Part shown: positions 51,753 through 60,538 of the stretch, piece by piece
Position numbering within the stretch: the stretch's first letter is position 1
How the letters are laid out: each line of letters begins with the position of its first letter
Origin: JANQEU01 sp965228045
Lineage (GTDB): Bacteria; Bacteroidota; Bacteroidia; Cytophagales; Cyclobacteriaceae
Assembly (NCBI GenBank): GCA_965228045.1
Contig: OZ245789.1
Coordinates: forward strand, 1,488,001-1,552,000
DNA length: 64,000 bases
Direction: 5' to 3'
Translations under genes and position numbers: made by a program
The notes under the pieces: model-generated
Told to the model about the DNA's origin: nothing
Database searches by the model: none
What the model saw: only the letters and a program-made list of their open reading frames with translations

Positions 51753-52370
51753 TCAAGATAACGGATATAAATATTCGAGAAGATCAAGATTGGCTGTGAT
51801 TTGTTCGTATTCATAACGCTGATTGGAGGCTATAATTATTGTTTTTGCCCCCAAATTGGAATTTATTTCGTTTTGGTACCAATCGATTCCGGACTCGTCC
51901 AAATTAGAGGTAGGCTCATCGAGCAAAAGGACCTTAGAATTGTCGTTGAAAGCCATCATTAATCTTAGCCTTTGTTTCATTCCGGAGGACAACTCAGATA
52001 CCTTTCTGTTCTTAGCTCCGGATAGACCTGCTGTGGAGAGCATTTCTTCGGCAGACATGTCAGAATGTTTGAAATGGAAGTGAAAGTTTAGGTGCTCCAG
52101 TAAGGTGAATTCTTCTATCAGGTTTAAATATGGTGCGACAAATGAAAATGCCAATTGTGGATTTTCATTCTTATCGACCGAATCTAAGTAGGATACCGTT
52201 CCTTGTGAGGGATCGGTATAGTTTCCTAAAATTTTCAGCAATGTTGATTTTCCAATACCGTTTGGACCGGTAATCGATGTGCTGCTTTTGAAGGAAAATT
52301 GGTAGTTAATGTGTCTGAATATCCAGTTCCTGTTGAATTTTTTGCCGACATTCTCCAGAACGATATCCAT
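51753..52370 (-). CDS. ABC transporter ATPase of the lpx operon
   Basis: The 205-residue ATPase has Walker A GPNGIGKST, a signature variant LSSGMKQR and Walker B VLLLDEPTSNLD. The H-loop position reads IASNQ with Asn in place of His, so ATP hydrolysis may be slow. It is the last gene of the lpxD / lpxC-fabZ / lpxA operon, 4 bases after lpxA. It could work in lipid A or envelope transport, but no permease is adjacent. Confidence 0.83.
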   Translation of the reverse strand: MDIVLENVGKKFNRNWIFRHINYQFSFKSSTSITGPNGIGKSTLLKILGNYTDPSQGTVSYLDSVDKNENPQLAFSFVAPYLNLIEEFTLLEHLNFHFHFKHSDMSAEEMLSTAGLSGAKNRKVSELSSGMKQRLRLMMAFNDNSKVLLLDEPTSNLDESGIDWYQNEINSNLGAKTIIIASNQRYEYEQITANLDLLEYLYPLS

Positions 52371-52374
52371 CTAT

Positions 52375-53151
52375 TTATTCAAGACCTTTCATAATTCCCC
52401 GCTCCGAGCTTTGGATAAAGTTTATGATTTCTTCCTTCTCAGGGCTTCCATTAAATTCTTTATTGATTTTCTCAATGGCGGTGCTGGTATTCAAATCGCT
52501 TAAATAGATAATGCGATAAATCTCCTGAATTTCGTTCAGTTTCTCATTGTTAAAACCCCTTCTCCTCAGTCCGATGGCATTGATACCGCTATAACCCAAT
52601 GGTTCACGGGCAGCAGAAACGAATGGTGGCACGTCTTTTCTGACCAGAGAACCTCCTGCAATCATGGCATGAGCACCAATTCTTGCAAATTGTCTGACGG
52701 CAGCAGTTCCACCGATGACTGCATAATGTCCTATATCTACATGTCCGGCAATTTGAACAGCATTGGAAATAATGCAGTGATCACCTATATGGCAATCATG
52801 AGCTATGTGTACATAGGACATTAGGAGACAATCTTCACCAATTATGGTTTTGTCCCGGTCTTTCGTACCTCTGGAAACCGTGACGAATTCCCTTATAGTG
52901 GTTCCATCGCCAATTTCAGCTGTTGTTTTTTCACCTTCATACTTTAGATCCTGAGGCAAACAGGAAACCTGCGCACCCGGAAATATCTTGCACTTTTTGC
53001 CTACACGGGCACCTTCCCATACACAAGCGTTTGGACCGATCCATGAGTCATCACCAATCACCACGTCCTTGTCTACAAATGCAAAGGGCTCAATTACAAC
53101 ATTCTTTCCGATTTTGGCCTCCGGGTGGACAAATGCCTGCTCGTATTTCAT
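52375..53151 (-). CDS. lpxA: UDP-N-acetylglucosamine acyltransferase LpxA
   Basis: The 258-residue protein is a left-handed parallel beta-helix of hexapeptide repeats (FAFVDKDVVIGDDSWIG ...), with the catalytic His in YVHIAHDC (about residue 125). It transfers a hydroxyacyl chain from acyl carrier protein to UDP-GlcNAc, the first step of lipid A synthesis. Overlaps lpxC-fabZ by four bases. Confidence 0.93.
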   Translation of the reverse strand: MKYEQAFVHPEAKIGKNVVIEPFAFVDKDVVIGDDSWIGPNACVWEGARVGKKCKIFPGAQVSCLPQDLKYEGEKTTAEIGDGTTIREFVTVSRGTKDRDKTIIGEDCLLMSYVHIAHDCHIGDHCIISNAVQIAGHVDIGHYAVIGGTAAVRQFARIGAHAMIAGGSLVRKDVPPFVSAAREPLGYSGINAIGLRRRGFNNEKLNEIQEIYRIIYLSDLNTSTAIEKINKEFNGSPEKEEIINFIQSSERGIMKGLE

Positions 53152-54545
53152 TCTGAATCTTTTTTCACGATGACGGCCGTCATAATACCCTCACAGACGA
53201 TATTGTTACCGACGTATGCCGTTCCTTTCATTTTTACAAATCCTCTTTTAATAGGGGCGAGTAATTCATCACGAATGATTAGAGTGTCACCGGGAAAAAC
53301 CATTTTTCGGAACTTAAAACTCTCTATTCCTAAAAAATAAGTCCAGTAGTTTTCCGGGTCAGGTACTGTGTTTAGCGCAAGTATTCCTCCGATCTGGGCC
53401 ATTGCTTCTACTTGTAATACACCTGGCATCACCGGATTCCCCGGAAAGTGTCCCTGGAAAAACGGTTCATTAAAGGTAACATTTTTTACTCCCGCTACCT
53501 GCTGATCATCCAGATGAAATATTTTGTCTATCAACAAAAATGGATATCTGTGCGGAAGCATGTTGGATATCTTGGTCGAATCCAGCACTGGAGGAAGTTT
53601 AGGATCGTATTTTGGGATATTCGACTGAGAATCCTCCAGCATCAGTTTTTTCAACTTTTTTGCGAAAGCTATGTTAGCCGCATGTCCGGGGCGCGCAGCT
53701 AAAATTTGTGCCTTTAAAGGACGACCAACGAGCGCAAGATCTCCTACAACGTCCAGCAGTTTGTGTCTAGCAGGTTCATTTTGATGGTGAAGCTCCACAT
53801 TGTCCAGGATTCCTTCCTGTTTCACTTCGATTTTGGGTTTATCCAATAATTCCGCCAGGTAGTCCAGCTCTCCATTTTCAACGACCCTGTCGACTACCAC
53901 TATTGCGTTGGAAATGTCTCCACCCTTTATTAGGTTTTGTTTATACAGCTCTTCTACTTCATGAAGGAAACAGAATGTCCTTGCATTGCTGATATCCCCG
54001 TAAAAATCTTCAATGTTATTCAGGGAAGCATGCTGACTTCCCAACACAGGTGAGTTATAGTCAACCATTACAGTCACACGAAAATCATCAAGTGGCAAGG
54101 CCGCAATCTCCACGTCACGGCTTTTGTCTTCATAAAAGACACTCTTGGGTACCTCAAAAAAGTTTCGTTGTGCATTTAATTCCTGAATACCAGCTCCATT
54201 TATGGCATCCATAAATGGTCTCGCACTCCCATCAAGTACAGGTGGTTCCGGCCCATCCAGCTGGATTAGGATGTTGTCAATCTCAAGGGCAACCAGCGCT
54301 GCAAGAGTGTGCTCTACGGTATTGATCCTGGCACCATTTTGTTCCAGGCTTGTTCCTCTGGACAGATCTACTACATTGTCCACATCTGCGTCCACGATCG
54401 GTTCATCTTCCAGGTCAGTTCTTTGAAACTTTATGCCATAATTAGGTTTGGCTGGCAAGAAAGTCATGTTGCTGATGACACCGGTGTGTAATCCGATACC
54501 CGAAACGGTAACAGGCTTGGAAATGGTCTGCTGGTAGATTTTCAT
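53148..54545 (-). CDS. lpxC-fabZ: Fused LpxC deacetylase and FabZ dehydratase
   Basis: The 465-residue fusion starts with LpxC (about 1-300), which deacetylates UDP-acyl-GlcNAc: VEHTLAALVALEIDN, NARTFCFLHEVEEL and HHQNEPARHKLLDVVGDLAL hold the zinc ligands. FabZ follows (about 315-465): MLPHRYPFLLIDKI and GHFPGNPVMPGVLQVEAMAQ, with the catalytic His and Glu. This fusion is typical of Bacteroidota. Between lpxD and lpxA in the operon. Confidence 0.95.
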   Translation of the reverse strand: MKIYQQTISKPVTVSGIGLHTGVISNMTFLPAKPNYGIKFQRTDLEDEPIVDADVDNVVDLSRGTSLEQNGARINTVEHTLAALVALEIDNILIQLDGPEPPVLDGSARPFMDAINGAGIQELNAQRNFFEVPKSVFYEDKSRDVEIAALPLDDFRVTVMVDYNSPVLGSQHASLNNIEDFYGDISNARTFCFLHEVEELYKQNLIKGGDISNAIVVVDRVVENGELDYLAELLDKPKIEVKQEGILDNVELHHQNEPARHKLLDVVGDLALVGRPLKAQILAARPGHAANIAFAKKLKKLMLEDSQSNIPKYDPKLPPVLDSTKISNMLPHRYPFLLIDKIFHLDDQQVAGVKNVTFNEPFFQGHFPGNPVMPGVLQVEAMAQIGGILALNTVPDPENYWTYFLGIESFKFRKMVFPGDTLIIRDELLAPIKRGFVKMKGTAYVGNNIVCEGIMTAVIVKKDSE

Positions 54546-54569
54546 CCTGCTTTCAAAAAATTAAAACGG

Positions 54570-55595
54570 CTAAGATAGAATTTTTTCTTCAAGTGATTCG
54601 ATACGATTCATCAACTCCGGTAACTTTTTAAAAACGGAGTAAGACCTATTATATTGGAGCAGATTCATGGCGGGATTTCCAAAAAAAGAATCAGCATCTT
54701 TTAGGGTCTTCGTTACCCCGGTTTTGCCTCCCACCTTACTTCCCGGAGCTACCTCTATATGACCCGCAATCCCAACCTGTCCACCTATTACACAGTTTTT
54801 GCCAATTTTGGTCGAACCCGAGATGCCAGTCTGAGCAGCAATCACAGTATTTTCATCTATTTCCACGTTATGCGCAACCTGAATCAGGTTATCAAGCTTA
54901 ACTCCTTTACGAATAATGGTTGAGTCAAATGTGGCACAATCCACCACAGTATTTGCGCCGACACTTACATGGTCCTCAAGGATTACGTTGCCCACCTGAG
55001 GTATGGTTCGGTAACTTCCGTCTGACATTGGTGCAAAACCAAAGCCATCACTTCCAATGACCGCCCCCGCATGTACCACACAGTAATTTCCTATTTCTGT
55101 ATGATCATATATGGTGGCACCGGAGTAGATGACAGAATTATCTCCGATTGTGACATTGTCGCCAATACTGACATTAGGAAATATTTTCACATTGTCACCA
55201 ATTACGGAGTTGGTTCCAATTGAAACAAAAGCGCCGATATAGGGTTTATTTCCAATTTGAGTATTGGATCCGATATCAGACATTTTGTTTATGCCTGTTT
55301 TAAGCAATGCTGTTAACTTTTGATATTCTTCCAAAAGCAATGCAAATGACACGTAGGGATCAGCCACTTTAATCAGAATGGGATTTATATCTCTGGAGGG
55401 ACTAAAGTCCGCTCTCACCAGGACTGCGGAAGCCCGTGTATTATATAATTCCGATTCATATTTTGGGTTGGAAAGAAACGATATACTTCCCGAAACGCCG
55501 TTCTTCAAGCTGCTTAAAGTCGTAATTACGTCATTGGAATTTCTGGAGGCCGTGCCACCTAACAAATCAGATACTTCCTGAATGGTAAGTTTCAT
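54570..55595 (-). CDS. lpxD: UDP-3-O-acylglucosamine N-acyltransferase LpxD
   Basis: The 341-residue protein has an N-terminal uridine-binding domain (1-100), then a left-handed beta-helix with the family motif GSDGFGFAP and catalytic His in VAHNVEIDENT (about residue 240), and a C-terminal helix. It performs the third step of lipid A synthesis. In this operon the genes run lpxD, lpxC-fabZ, lpxA, ABC ATPase. Confidence 0.93.
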   Translation of the reverse strand: MKLTIQEVSDLLGGTASRNSNDVITTLSSLKNGVSGSISFLSNPKYESELYNTRASAVLVRADFSPSRDINPILIKVADPYVSFALLLEEYQKLTALLKTGINKMSDIGSNTQIGNKPYIGAFVSIGTNSVIGDNVKIFPNVSIGDNVTIGDNSVIYSGATIYDHTEIGNYCVVHAGAVIGSDGFGFAPMSDGSYRTIPQVGNVILEDHVSVGANTVVDCATFDSTIIRKGVKLDNLIQVAHNVEIDENTVIAAQTGISGSTKIGKNCVIGGQVGIAGHIEVAPGSKVGGKTGVTKTLKDADSFFGNPAMNLLQYNRSYSVFKKLPELMNRIESLEEKILS

Positions 55596-55623
55596 GTAAT
55601 GGTTGGGAAGCTGAAGTGGGAAA

Positions 55624-56859
55624 TTAATTTTTCAAAGGTACATCTTTGGGCCAGCAGAGGTAATATTTTTCTACAATTTTACTTATTGCCCTAATATTTG
55701 GTAGTTCAGCAGCGGCTGCGATATCCGTCAGTTCTCCGTTTTTCCTCAATATGGTAATAGAGCCTTCCTGTGGGAGATAACCGGAGTTAGAAACGGCTCC
55801 GGAGGAAACGTAATACTGTGATTCTTCCATTGAAATATCAAAGTGCTTTGAAATTCTTTTCTTCAACGCTGTAATGGTTCGTTCATCCGGTTTTTCATTG
55901 AATAGCTTCACTCCGAAGAGATTTCTGGCTAATAATCTTCTGCTGAGGCCACTCAGGATGTGATCATCATGATCTTTCCAGAATTTAAGTGAACCCCATA
56001 GATCGGTATCGTCCATGGCCATAAACACTTCCAGCAAATCCGGGTCTTCAAGAAATTCCTCTTCGGTAATATTTCTTTCCAAAAATGTACTGAAAGCTGG
56101 GGTGCAGGGCACTTTCACACCACTCTGGGTCAATTCCTTGGCTCTGTTTATAAGCTGAATCAACATTTTTTCGGCACAAATGGCTGTTTTATGAAGATAA
56201 ACCTGCCAATACATAATTCTTCGCGCTCCCAGAAAACTTTCGATGGTATAAATGCCTTTTTCCTCCACGACCAGCTTCTCATCGACTATATTCAGCATTT
56301 GAATAATACGCTCCGCACCGATGGTGCCTTCCTGAACACCCGTAAAAAAACAATCTCTTTGAAGATAGTCCAGCCTGTCAATGTCCAACTGACTTGATAC
56401 GAGTTCGGAAAAAAACTTTCTGGGATATCGTTTTTCGAAAATCTGAATCGCCAGGTTTAGTTGACCATTAAATTCCTTGCTGAGCCTGTTCAGTGCCCAG
56501 GAAGTAATTTTCTCATGTCGAATACCCTTAAACAGACTGAATTCCAAGGTATGGGAAAATGGTCCGTGTCCTATGTCATGCAGCAATATTGCGATAAGCG
56601 ATGCCTCATATTCAGCATCAAAGATCATATGACCTTTTGCGCGCAGACTATCGAGGGTCTTGCTCATGAGATGCATGGCGCCAAGTGCATGATGAAAGCG
56701 CGTATGAAGGGCACCCGGATAGACAAAGTCAGTCAGCCCCAGCTGTTTAATTCTTCTCATCCTCTGGAAATAAGGATGCTCAATCAGGTCAAAAATCAGC
56801 TCATTCTGAACCGGTATGAAGCCATAAACCGGGTCATTAAATATTTTTTTCTTATTCAA
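55624..56859 (-). CDS. HD-domain phosphohydrolase
   Basis: The 411-residue protein carries an HD domain: RFHHALGAMHLMS, then LLHDIGHGPFSH with the His-Asp metal pair, and DIDRLDYLQRDCFFTG further along. It resembles dGTP triphosphohydrolase-like proteins found next to lpxD in Bacteroidota. The upstream end is divergent from porX. First gene of the minus-strand lpx operon; role in lipid A is not known. Confidence 0.87.
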   Translation of the reverse strand: MNKKKIFNDPVYGFIPVQNELIFDLIEHPYFQRMRRIKQLGLTDFVYPGALHTRFHHALGAMHLMSKTLDSLRAKGHMIFDAEYEASLIAILLHDIGHGPFSHTLEFSLFKGIRHEKITSWALNRLSKEFNGQLNLAIQIFEKRYPRKFFSELVSSQLDIDRLDYLQRDCFFTGVQEGTIGAERIIQMLNIVDEKLVVEEKGIYTIESFLGARRIMYWQVYLHKTAICAEKMLIQLINRAKELTQSGVKVPCTPAFSTFLERNITEEEFLEDPDLLEVFMAMDDTDLWGSLKFWKDHDDHILSGLSRRLLARNLFGVKLFNEKPDERTITALKKRISKHFDISMEESQYYVSSGAVSNSGYLPQEGSITILRKNGELTDIAAAAELPNIRAISKIVEKYYLCWPKDVPLKN

Positions 56860-56915
56860 GCTTATTTTGGGATTGAATTTTGCAAAGGTGGTTGATTCTT
56901 GTAAGCTTTAGCAAT

Positions 56916-58463
56916 ATGCAAAAAATTAAAATTCTTTGGGCTGATGATGAAATAGATATGCTGAAGCCGCATATCCTGTTTTTGACCAATCGCGGTTATG
57001 AAATCGAAACGGTCAATAATGGTCATGATGCCCTTGGAATGATAGGAGAGACAGCGTTTGATCTGATATTTCTGGATGAAAACATGCCGGGAATTTCGGG
57101 TCTTGAAACATTGAGCAGGATCAAAGCTGATTACCCAAATCTTCCCGTGGTGATGATTACCAAAAGTGAAGAAGAGTATATCATGGAGGAGGCCATAGGG
57201 TCAAAGATTGCTGATTACCTGATCAAACCACTGAATCCAAATCAGATTCTGCTTTCTATTAAGAAATTACTTGACAATCAAAGGATAGTAACGGAAAAAA
57301 CCAACATCGGATATCAGCAGGAGTTTGCCAGGATAAGTATGGAAATGAATGATGTGGATGATCATGAGTCATGGGCTGAACTGTACAGAAAACTGGTGTA
57401 CTGGGAACTGCAGATTGACAATACACAGGAAAAGAGTATGTCCGAGATACTTTTGACACAAAAGAAGGAAGGCAATCAGAAGTTCGCGGATTTTATCGAG
57501 AATAATTACGAATCATGGGTAACCCAAACAGAAGATGCTCCGGTACTCTCTCCTAATGTGCTTGAGCATTACGTTTTTCCTTTTATAGGTCAGGAGCCTG
57601 TGGTATTGATTGTCATTGACAATCTGAGATGGGATCAATGGGAAATTATAGAACCAGAGGTGGTAAAACTTTTCAATCTCGAAAGTAAAAAACACTACTA
57701 CTCTATTCTGCCTACTACAACGGCTTATGCGCGGAATTCACTCTTCGCGGGTATGATGCCGGCGGATATCGAAAAGAAGTTATCCCAATACTGGATAGGA
57801 GAGCAGGAGGATTCTTCCAAAAATAAGTTTGAAGGAGAATTACTTCAGGAGAATTTAAAACAACATGGTATAAACATCAGCAGCGATTACCATAAGGTCA
57901 TTCACCCAAAAGAGGGCAGGCTGGTGGCGGATAATATTGATGCCATTCTCGATCATGGTTTGTCTGTGATAGTTTACAATTTTGTCGACATGCTATCTCA
58001 TTCCAGAACGGACATGCAAATGATACAGGAACTCGCACCGGATGAGTCCGCTTACCGGGCATTGACCGCAACCTGGTTTTCACATTCCACACTTTTTGAA
58101 ACGCTAAAAAGATTATCGGAGAGAAGTGTGAAACTTATTATTACCACTGACCACGGAACTATCAGAGTAAAAAATCCTGAAAAAATTGTGGGTGACAGAT
58201 CTACCAATACAAACCTTCGCTATAAGCTCGGAAAAAACCTTGGATTCGACGAGAGCAAGTTGTTTTTTACACGTAACCCTGAAAATTTGAAACTTCCAAA
58301 ACCGAATCTAAGCACCTCTTACGTGTTTGCCCGTGAGGAGGATTTTTTGGCATACCCAAATAATTACAATTATTATGTCAATTACTATAAAGATACTTTT
58401 CAGCACGGAGGGGTAAGTATGGAGGAAATGATTGTGCCGATCATCACTTTGTCAAGTAAATAA
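56916..58463 (+). CDS. porX: T9SS response regulator with PglZ domain, PorX
   Basis: The 515-residue protein has a receiver domain (1-120; ILWADDEIDM, phospho-acceptor Asp in LIFLDENMPG) and then a PglZ domain (about 200-515) with LIVIDNLRWDQWEI and ITTDHGTIRVKNPEKIVGD, the zinc-binding alkaline-phosphatase-like part. PorX is controlled by PorY and acts on T9SS genes. ATG 56916 was chosen since it begins the receiver; an earlier in-frame start adds residues with no family match. One base overlaps tsaE. Confidence 0.93.
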   Translation: MQKIKILWADDEIDMLKPHILFLTNRGYEIETVNNGHDALGMIGETAFDLIFLDENMPGISGLETLSRIKADYPNLPVVMITKSEEEYIMEEAIGSKIADYLIKPLNPNQILLSIKKLLDNQRIVTEKTNIGYQQEFARISMEMNDVDDHESWAELYRKLVYWELQIDNTQEKSMSEILLTQKKEGNQKFADFIENNYESWVTQTEDAPVLSPNVLEHYVFPFIGQEPVVLIVIDNLRWDQWEIIEPEVVKLFNLESKKHYYSILPTTTAYARNSLFAGMMPADIEKKLSQYWIGEQEDSSKNKFEGELLQENLKQHGINISSDYHKVIHPKEGRLVADNIDAILDHGLSVIVYNFVDMLSHSRTDMQMIQELAPDESAYRALTATWFSHSTLFETLKRLSERSVKLIITTDHGTIRVKNPEKIVGDRSTNTNLRYKLGKNLGFDESKLFFTRNPENLKLPKPNLSTSYVFAREEDFLAYPNNYNYYVNYYKDTFQHGGVSMEEMIVPIITLSSK

Positions 58464-58876
58464 TGGAGTACTCTTTATCCGAAATTGACAAAGCCGCCGA
58501 GTGGCTTCTTGGGAATTGGGATCAATACTTCATCTGGTGCTTTGTGGGTGATATGGGATCCGGAAAGACTACTTTGATCAAAGCGATTTGCGAAAATAGA
58601 GGTGTAATTGATCCTATGTCTTCACCTACTTTTTCCATTGTGAATGAGTATTCCACCAATGCTGGAGAGACAATCTATCACTTTGATTTTTATCGACTTG
58701 AGCATGAAAGTGAGGCTGAGAACATTGGTGTGGAGGAGTATTTCTACTCGGGGGATCATTGCCTTATAGAGTGGCCGGAGAAAGTAGCAACTCTGATACC
58801 GGATAATTACCTCGAAATAAGTATTAAATTAGTAGGAGAGAACCAGAGAGCGTTAAGCATTTTACCGCATGGGTGA
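58463..58876 (+). CDS. tsaE: tRNA threonylcarbamoyladenosine ATPase TsaE
   Basis: The 137-residue protein has Walker A GDMGSGKTT, followed by SPTFSIVNEYS and YHFDFYRL, which are the TsaE signature. With TsaB and TsaD it makes the t6A modification on tRNA. It starts on the last base of the porX stop and overlaps ald by eight bases, so all three are one operon. Confidence 0.92.
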   Translation: MEYSLSEIDKAAEWLLGNWDQYFIWCFVGDMGSGKTTLIKAICENRGVIDPMSSPTFSIVNEYSTNAGETIYHFDFYRLEHESEAENIGVEEYFYSGDHCLIEWPEKVATLIPDNYLEISIKLVGENQRALSILPHG

Positions 58877-60092
58877 GAAAGTAAGTCGAGAACTGGCAGA
58901 CATCGTCAAGGAAACCGGTCTTTATCCAATGGAGTCTCCATTGAAAGTCCGAACTAGCAATAGTTCTTTACAGGTGGGAGTCCCCAGGGAAATTTCGTTG
59001 CAGGAAAACCGGGTGGCTCTAAAACCCGAATCTGTCGATCTGCTGGTCAAAAATGGGCTGCAGGTTTGGATAGAGAAGGATGCCGGTGAATCTGCCAACT
59101 TCCATGACCACGAATACAGTGAAGCCGGAGCCAAAATTGTGTATGACAGGAAGGAAATCTTTAAATCAAATGTAATTCTGAAGGTATTGCCCCCCACAAT
59201 GGAAGAGCTTGAGATGATGAATCAGAAATGTACTTTGATATCAGCTTTTCAGGAGGGATCACAGACTGCAGAGTATTTGGAGAAACTTGAAGAGAAGCGA
59301 ATTACGGCATTGGGTTATGAATTTATTCAGGACAAGGTCGGAGGATTACCGATAATACGGGCTTTGAGTGAAATAGCCGGGAGTACTGTGATGTTGATTG
59401 CCGGGGAATATCTGAGCAAAACCAATGGAGGACAGGGAATTATTTTAGGAGGTGTCACCGGAGTGCCCCCAACAAAAGTTGTGATAATTGGAGCTGGAAC
59501 AGTGGCTGAATATGCGGCACGGGCTGCCCTTGGCTTAGGAGCGGACATTCAGGTTTTTGACAATCAGATTTATAAACTCAGGAGATTGAAACACGCAGTA
59601 GGGAGTCAGATATCCACTTCCACGATCGATAATGCTGCTCTTGAGAAGGCCATTGAAAGTTGTGATGTGCTGATAGGAGCAATTAGGGGGGAGAAGGGCA
59701 ATATTATGGTAGTGTCGGAAGAGATGGTTATGAAAATGAAAAAGGGTTCGATCATAATAGATGTTTCCATAGATCAGGGGGGCTGTATTGAGACCTCCCA
59801 GCTGACGACCCTAAAGGACCCTACATTTATAAAACATAATGTGATCCACTATTGTGTTCCCAATATAGCGTCGCTTGTGGCAAAAACAGCCTCCATAGCA
59901 ATCTCGAATATTTTTGCACCGATTTTACTTTCCGTTGCGGATGCCGGCGGCGTGGACACTATGATGATGAATAATAGATGGTTTATGAAGGGGGTATATG
60001 CTTATAAAGGATACCTGACCAACCTCAACCTGTCAAAGAAATTTAATCGGGCTTACAAAGACCTGGGGCTATTGATGGCAGTCAGATTTTAG
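58869..60092 (+). CDS. ald: Alanine dehydrogenase
   Basis: The 407-residue protein has the N-terminal alanine dehydrogenase/PNT domain (VPREISLQENRVALKPESV, with substrate-binding Arg), the NAD-binding domain with GAGTVAEYAARAALGLGA, and VSIDQGGC with the active Asp. It interconverts alanine and pyruvate with NAD and ammonia. Alternative: the PntA-like transhydrogenase subunit, which is less likely as no pntB follows. Last gene of the porX-tsaE-ald operon. Confidence 0.87.
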   Translation: MGEKVSRELADIVKETGLYPMESPLKVRTSNSSLQVGVPREISLQENRVALKPESVDLLVKNGLQVWIEKDAGESANFHDHEYSEAGAKIVYDRKEIFKSNVILKVLPPTMEELEMMNQKCTLISAFQEGSQTAEYLEKLEEKRITALGYEFIQDKVGGLPIIRALSEIAGSTVMLIAGEYLSKTNGGQGIILGGVTGVPPTKVVIIGAGTVAEYAARAALGLGADIQVFDNQIYKLRRLKHAVGSQISTSTIDNAALEKAIESCDVLIGAIRGEKGNIMVVSEEMVMKMKKGSIIIDVSIDQGGCIETSQLTTLKDPTFIKHNVIHYCVPNIASLVAKTASIAISNIFAPILLSVADAGGVDTMMMNNRWFMKGVYAYKGYLTNLNLSKKFNRAYKDLGLLMAVRF

Positions 60093-60152
60093 AAAGATTG
60101 AATTCTCATCATTTTAATAGAGACTCACGTCATTTATTTGTTAAGTTAGATC

Positions 60153-60353
60153 ATGCAATTAACTGCCATAATAGAGCAATCTGAAGACGGATGGTTTGTG
60201 GGACAAATTGAGGAGATTCCGACGGCAATTTCTCAGGGTAAAACAATTGATGAACTGAAGAGCAACCTAATTGATGCGGTAAAGTTGATTCTTGAAACGG
60301 AGAAGGACTACAAAAACCGAAACGTTATTAGGGAGAAAGTCAATTTTATGTGA
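60153..60353 (+). CDS. hicB: HicB-type antitoxin (no DNA-binding domain)
   Basis: The 66-residue protein has the HicB fold: AIIEQSEDGWFVGQIEEIPTAISQGKTIDELKSNL. It lacks the usual C-terminal DNA-binding helix-turn-helix or ribbon-helix-helix, so it should not regulate DNA alone. The hicA reading frame begins at the last four bases (GTGA overlap), the standard order for HicBA-type pairs in this group. Confidence 0.8.
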   Translation: MQLTAIIEQSEDGWFVGQIEEIPTAISQGKTIDELKSNLIDAVKLILETEKDYKNRNVIREKVNFM

Positions 60354-60531
60354 AACGTAATAAGTTCGTAAAGCATCCGCACCTCCAGGGTTGTATATTA
60401 TTACGAGAAGGCTCCAATCATACAATATATTTAACAAAAAGCAAACCGCTGTTGGAAGGCATTCGGAACTGTCAGATCTCCTTTGCAAGAAAATATGTAA
60501 ACAGTTAGAGATTCCTTTGCTGAAAGAGTAG
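60350..60531 (+). pseudogene. hicA: HicA-type toxin with a frameshift
   Basis: The gene starts GTG (60350) overlapping hicB and reads MKRNKFVKHPHLQGCILLRE then GSNHTIYLTK, with the catalytic His of HicA in GSNH. After the A-run at 60436-60440 the open frame gives an unrelated tail that stops at an in-frame TAG after 54 codons in total. The +1 frame from there reads KQTAVGRHSELSDLLCKKIC then KQLEIPLLKE and stops at 60529-60531: this is the normal HicA C-terminus. One extra A would restore the gene. It is a broken toxin, a slippage site, or a sequencing error in a homopolymer. Confidence 0.8.
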
Positions 60532-60538
60532 ATACCTT

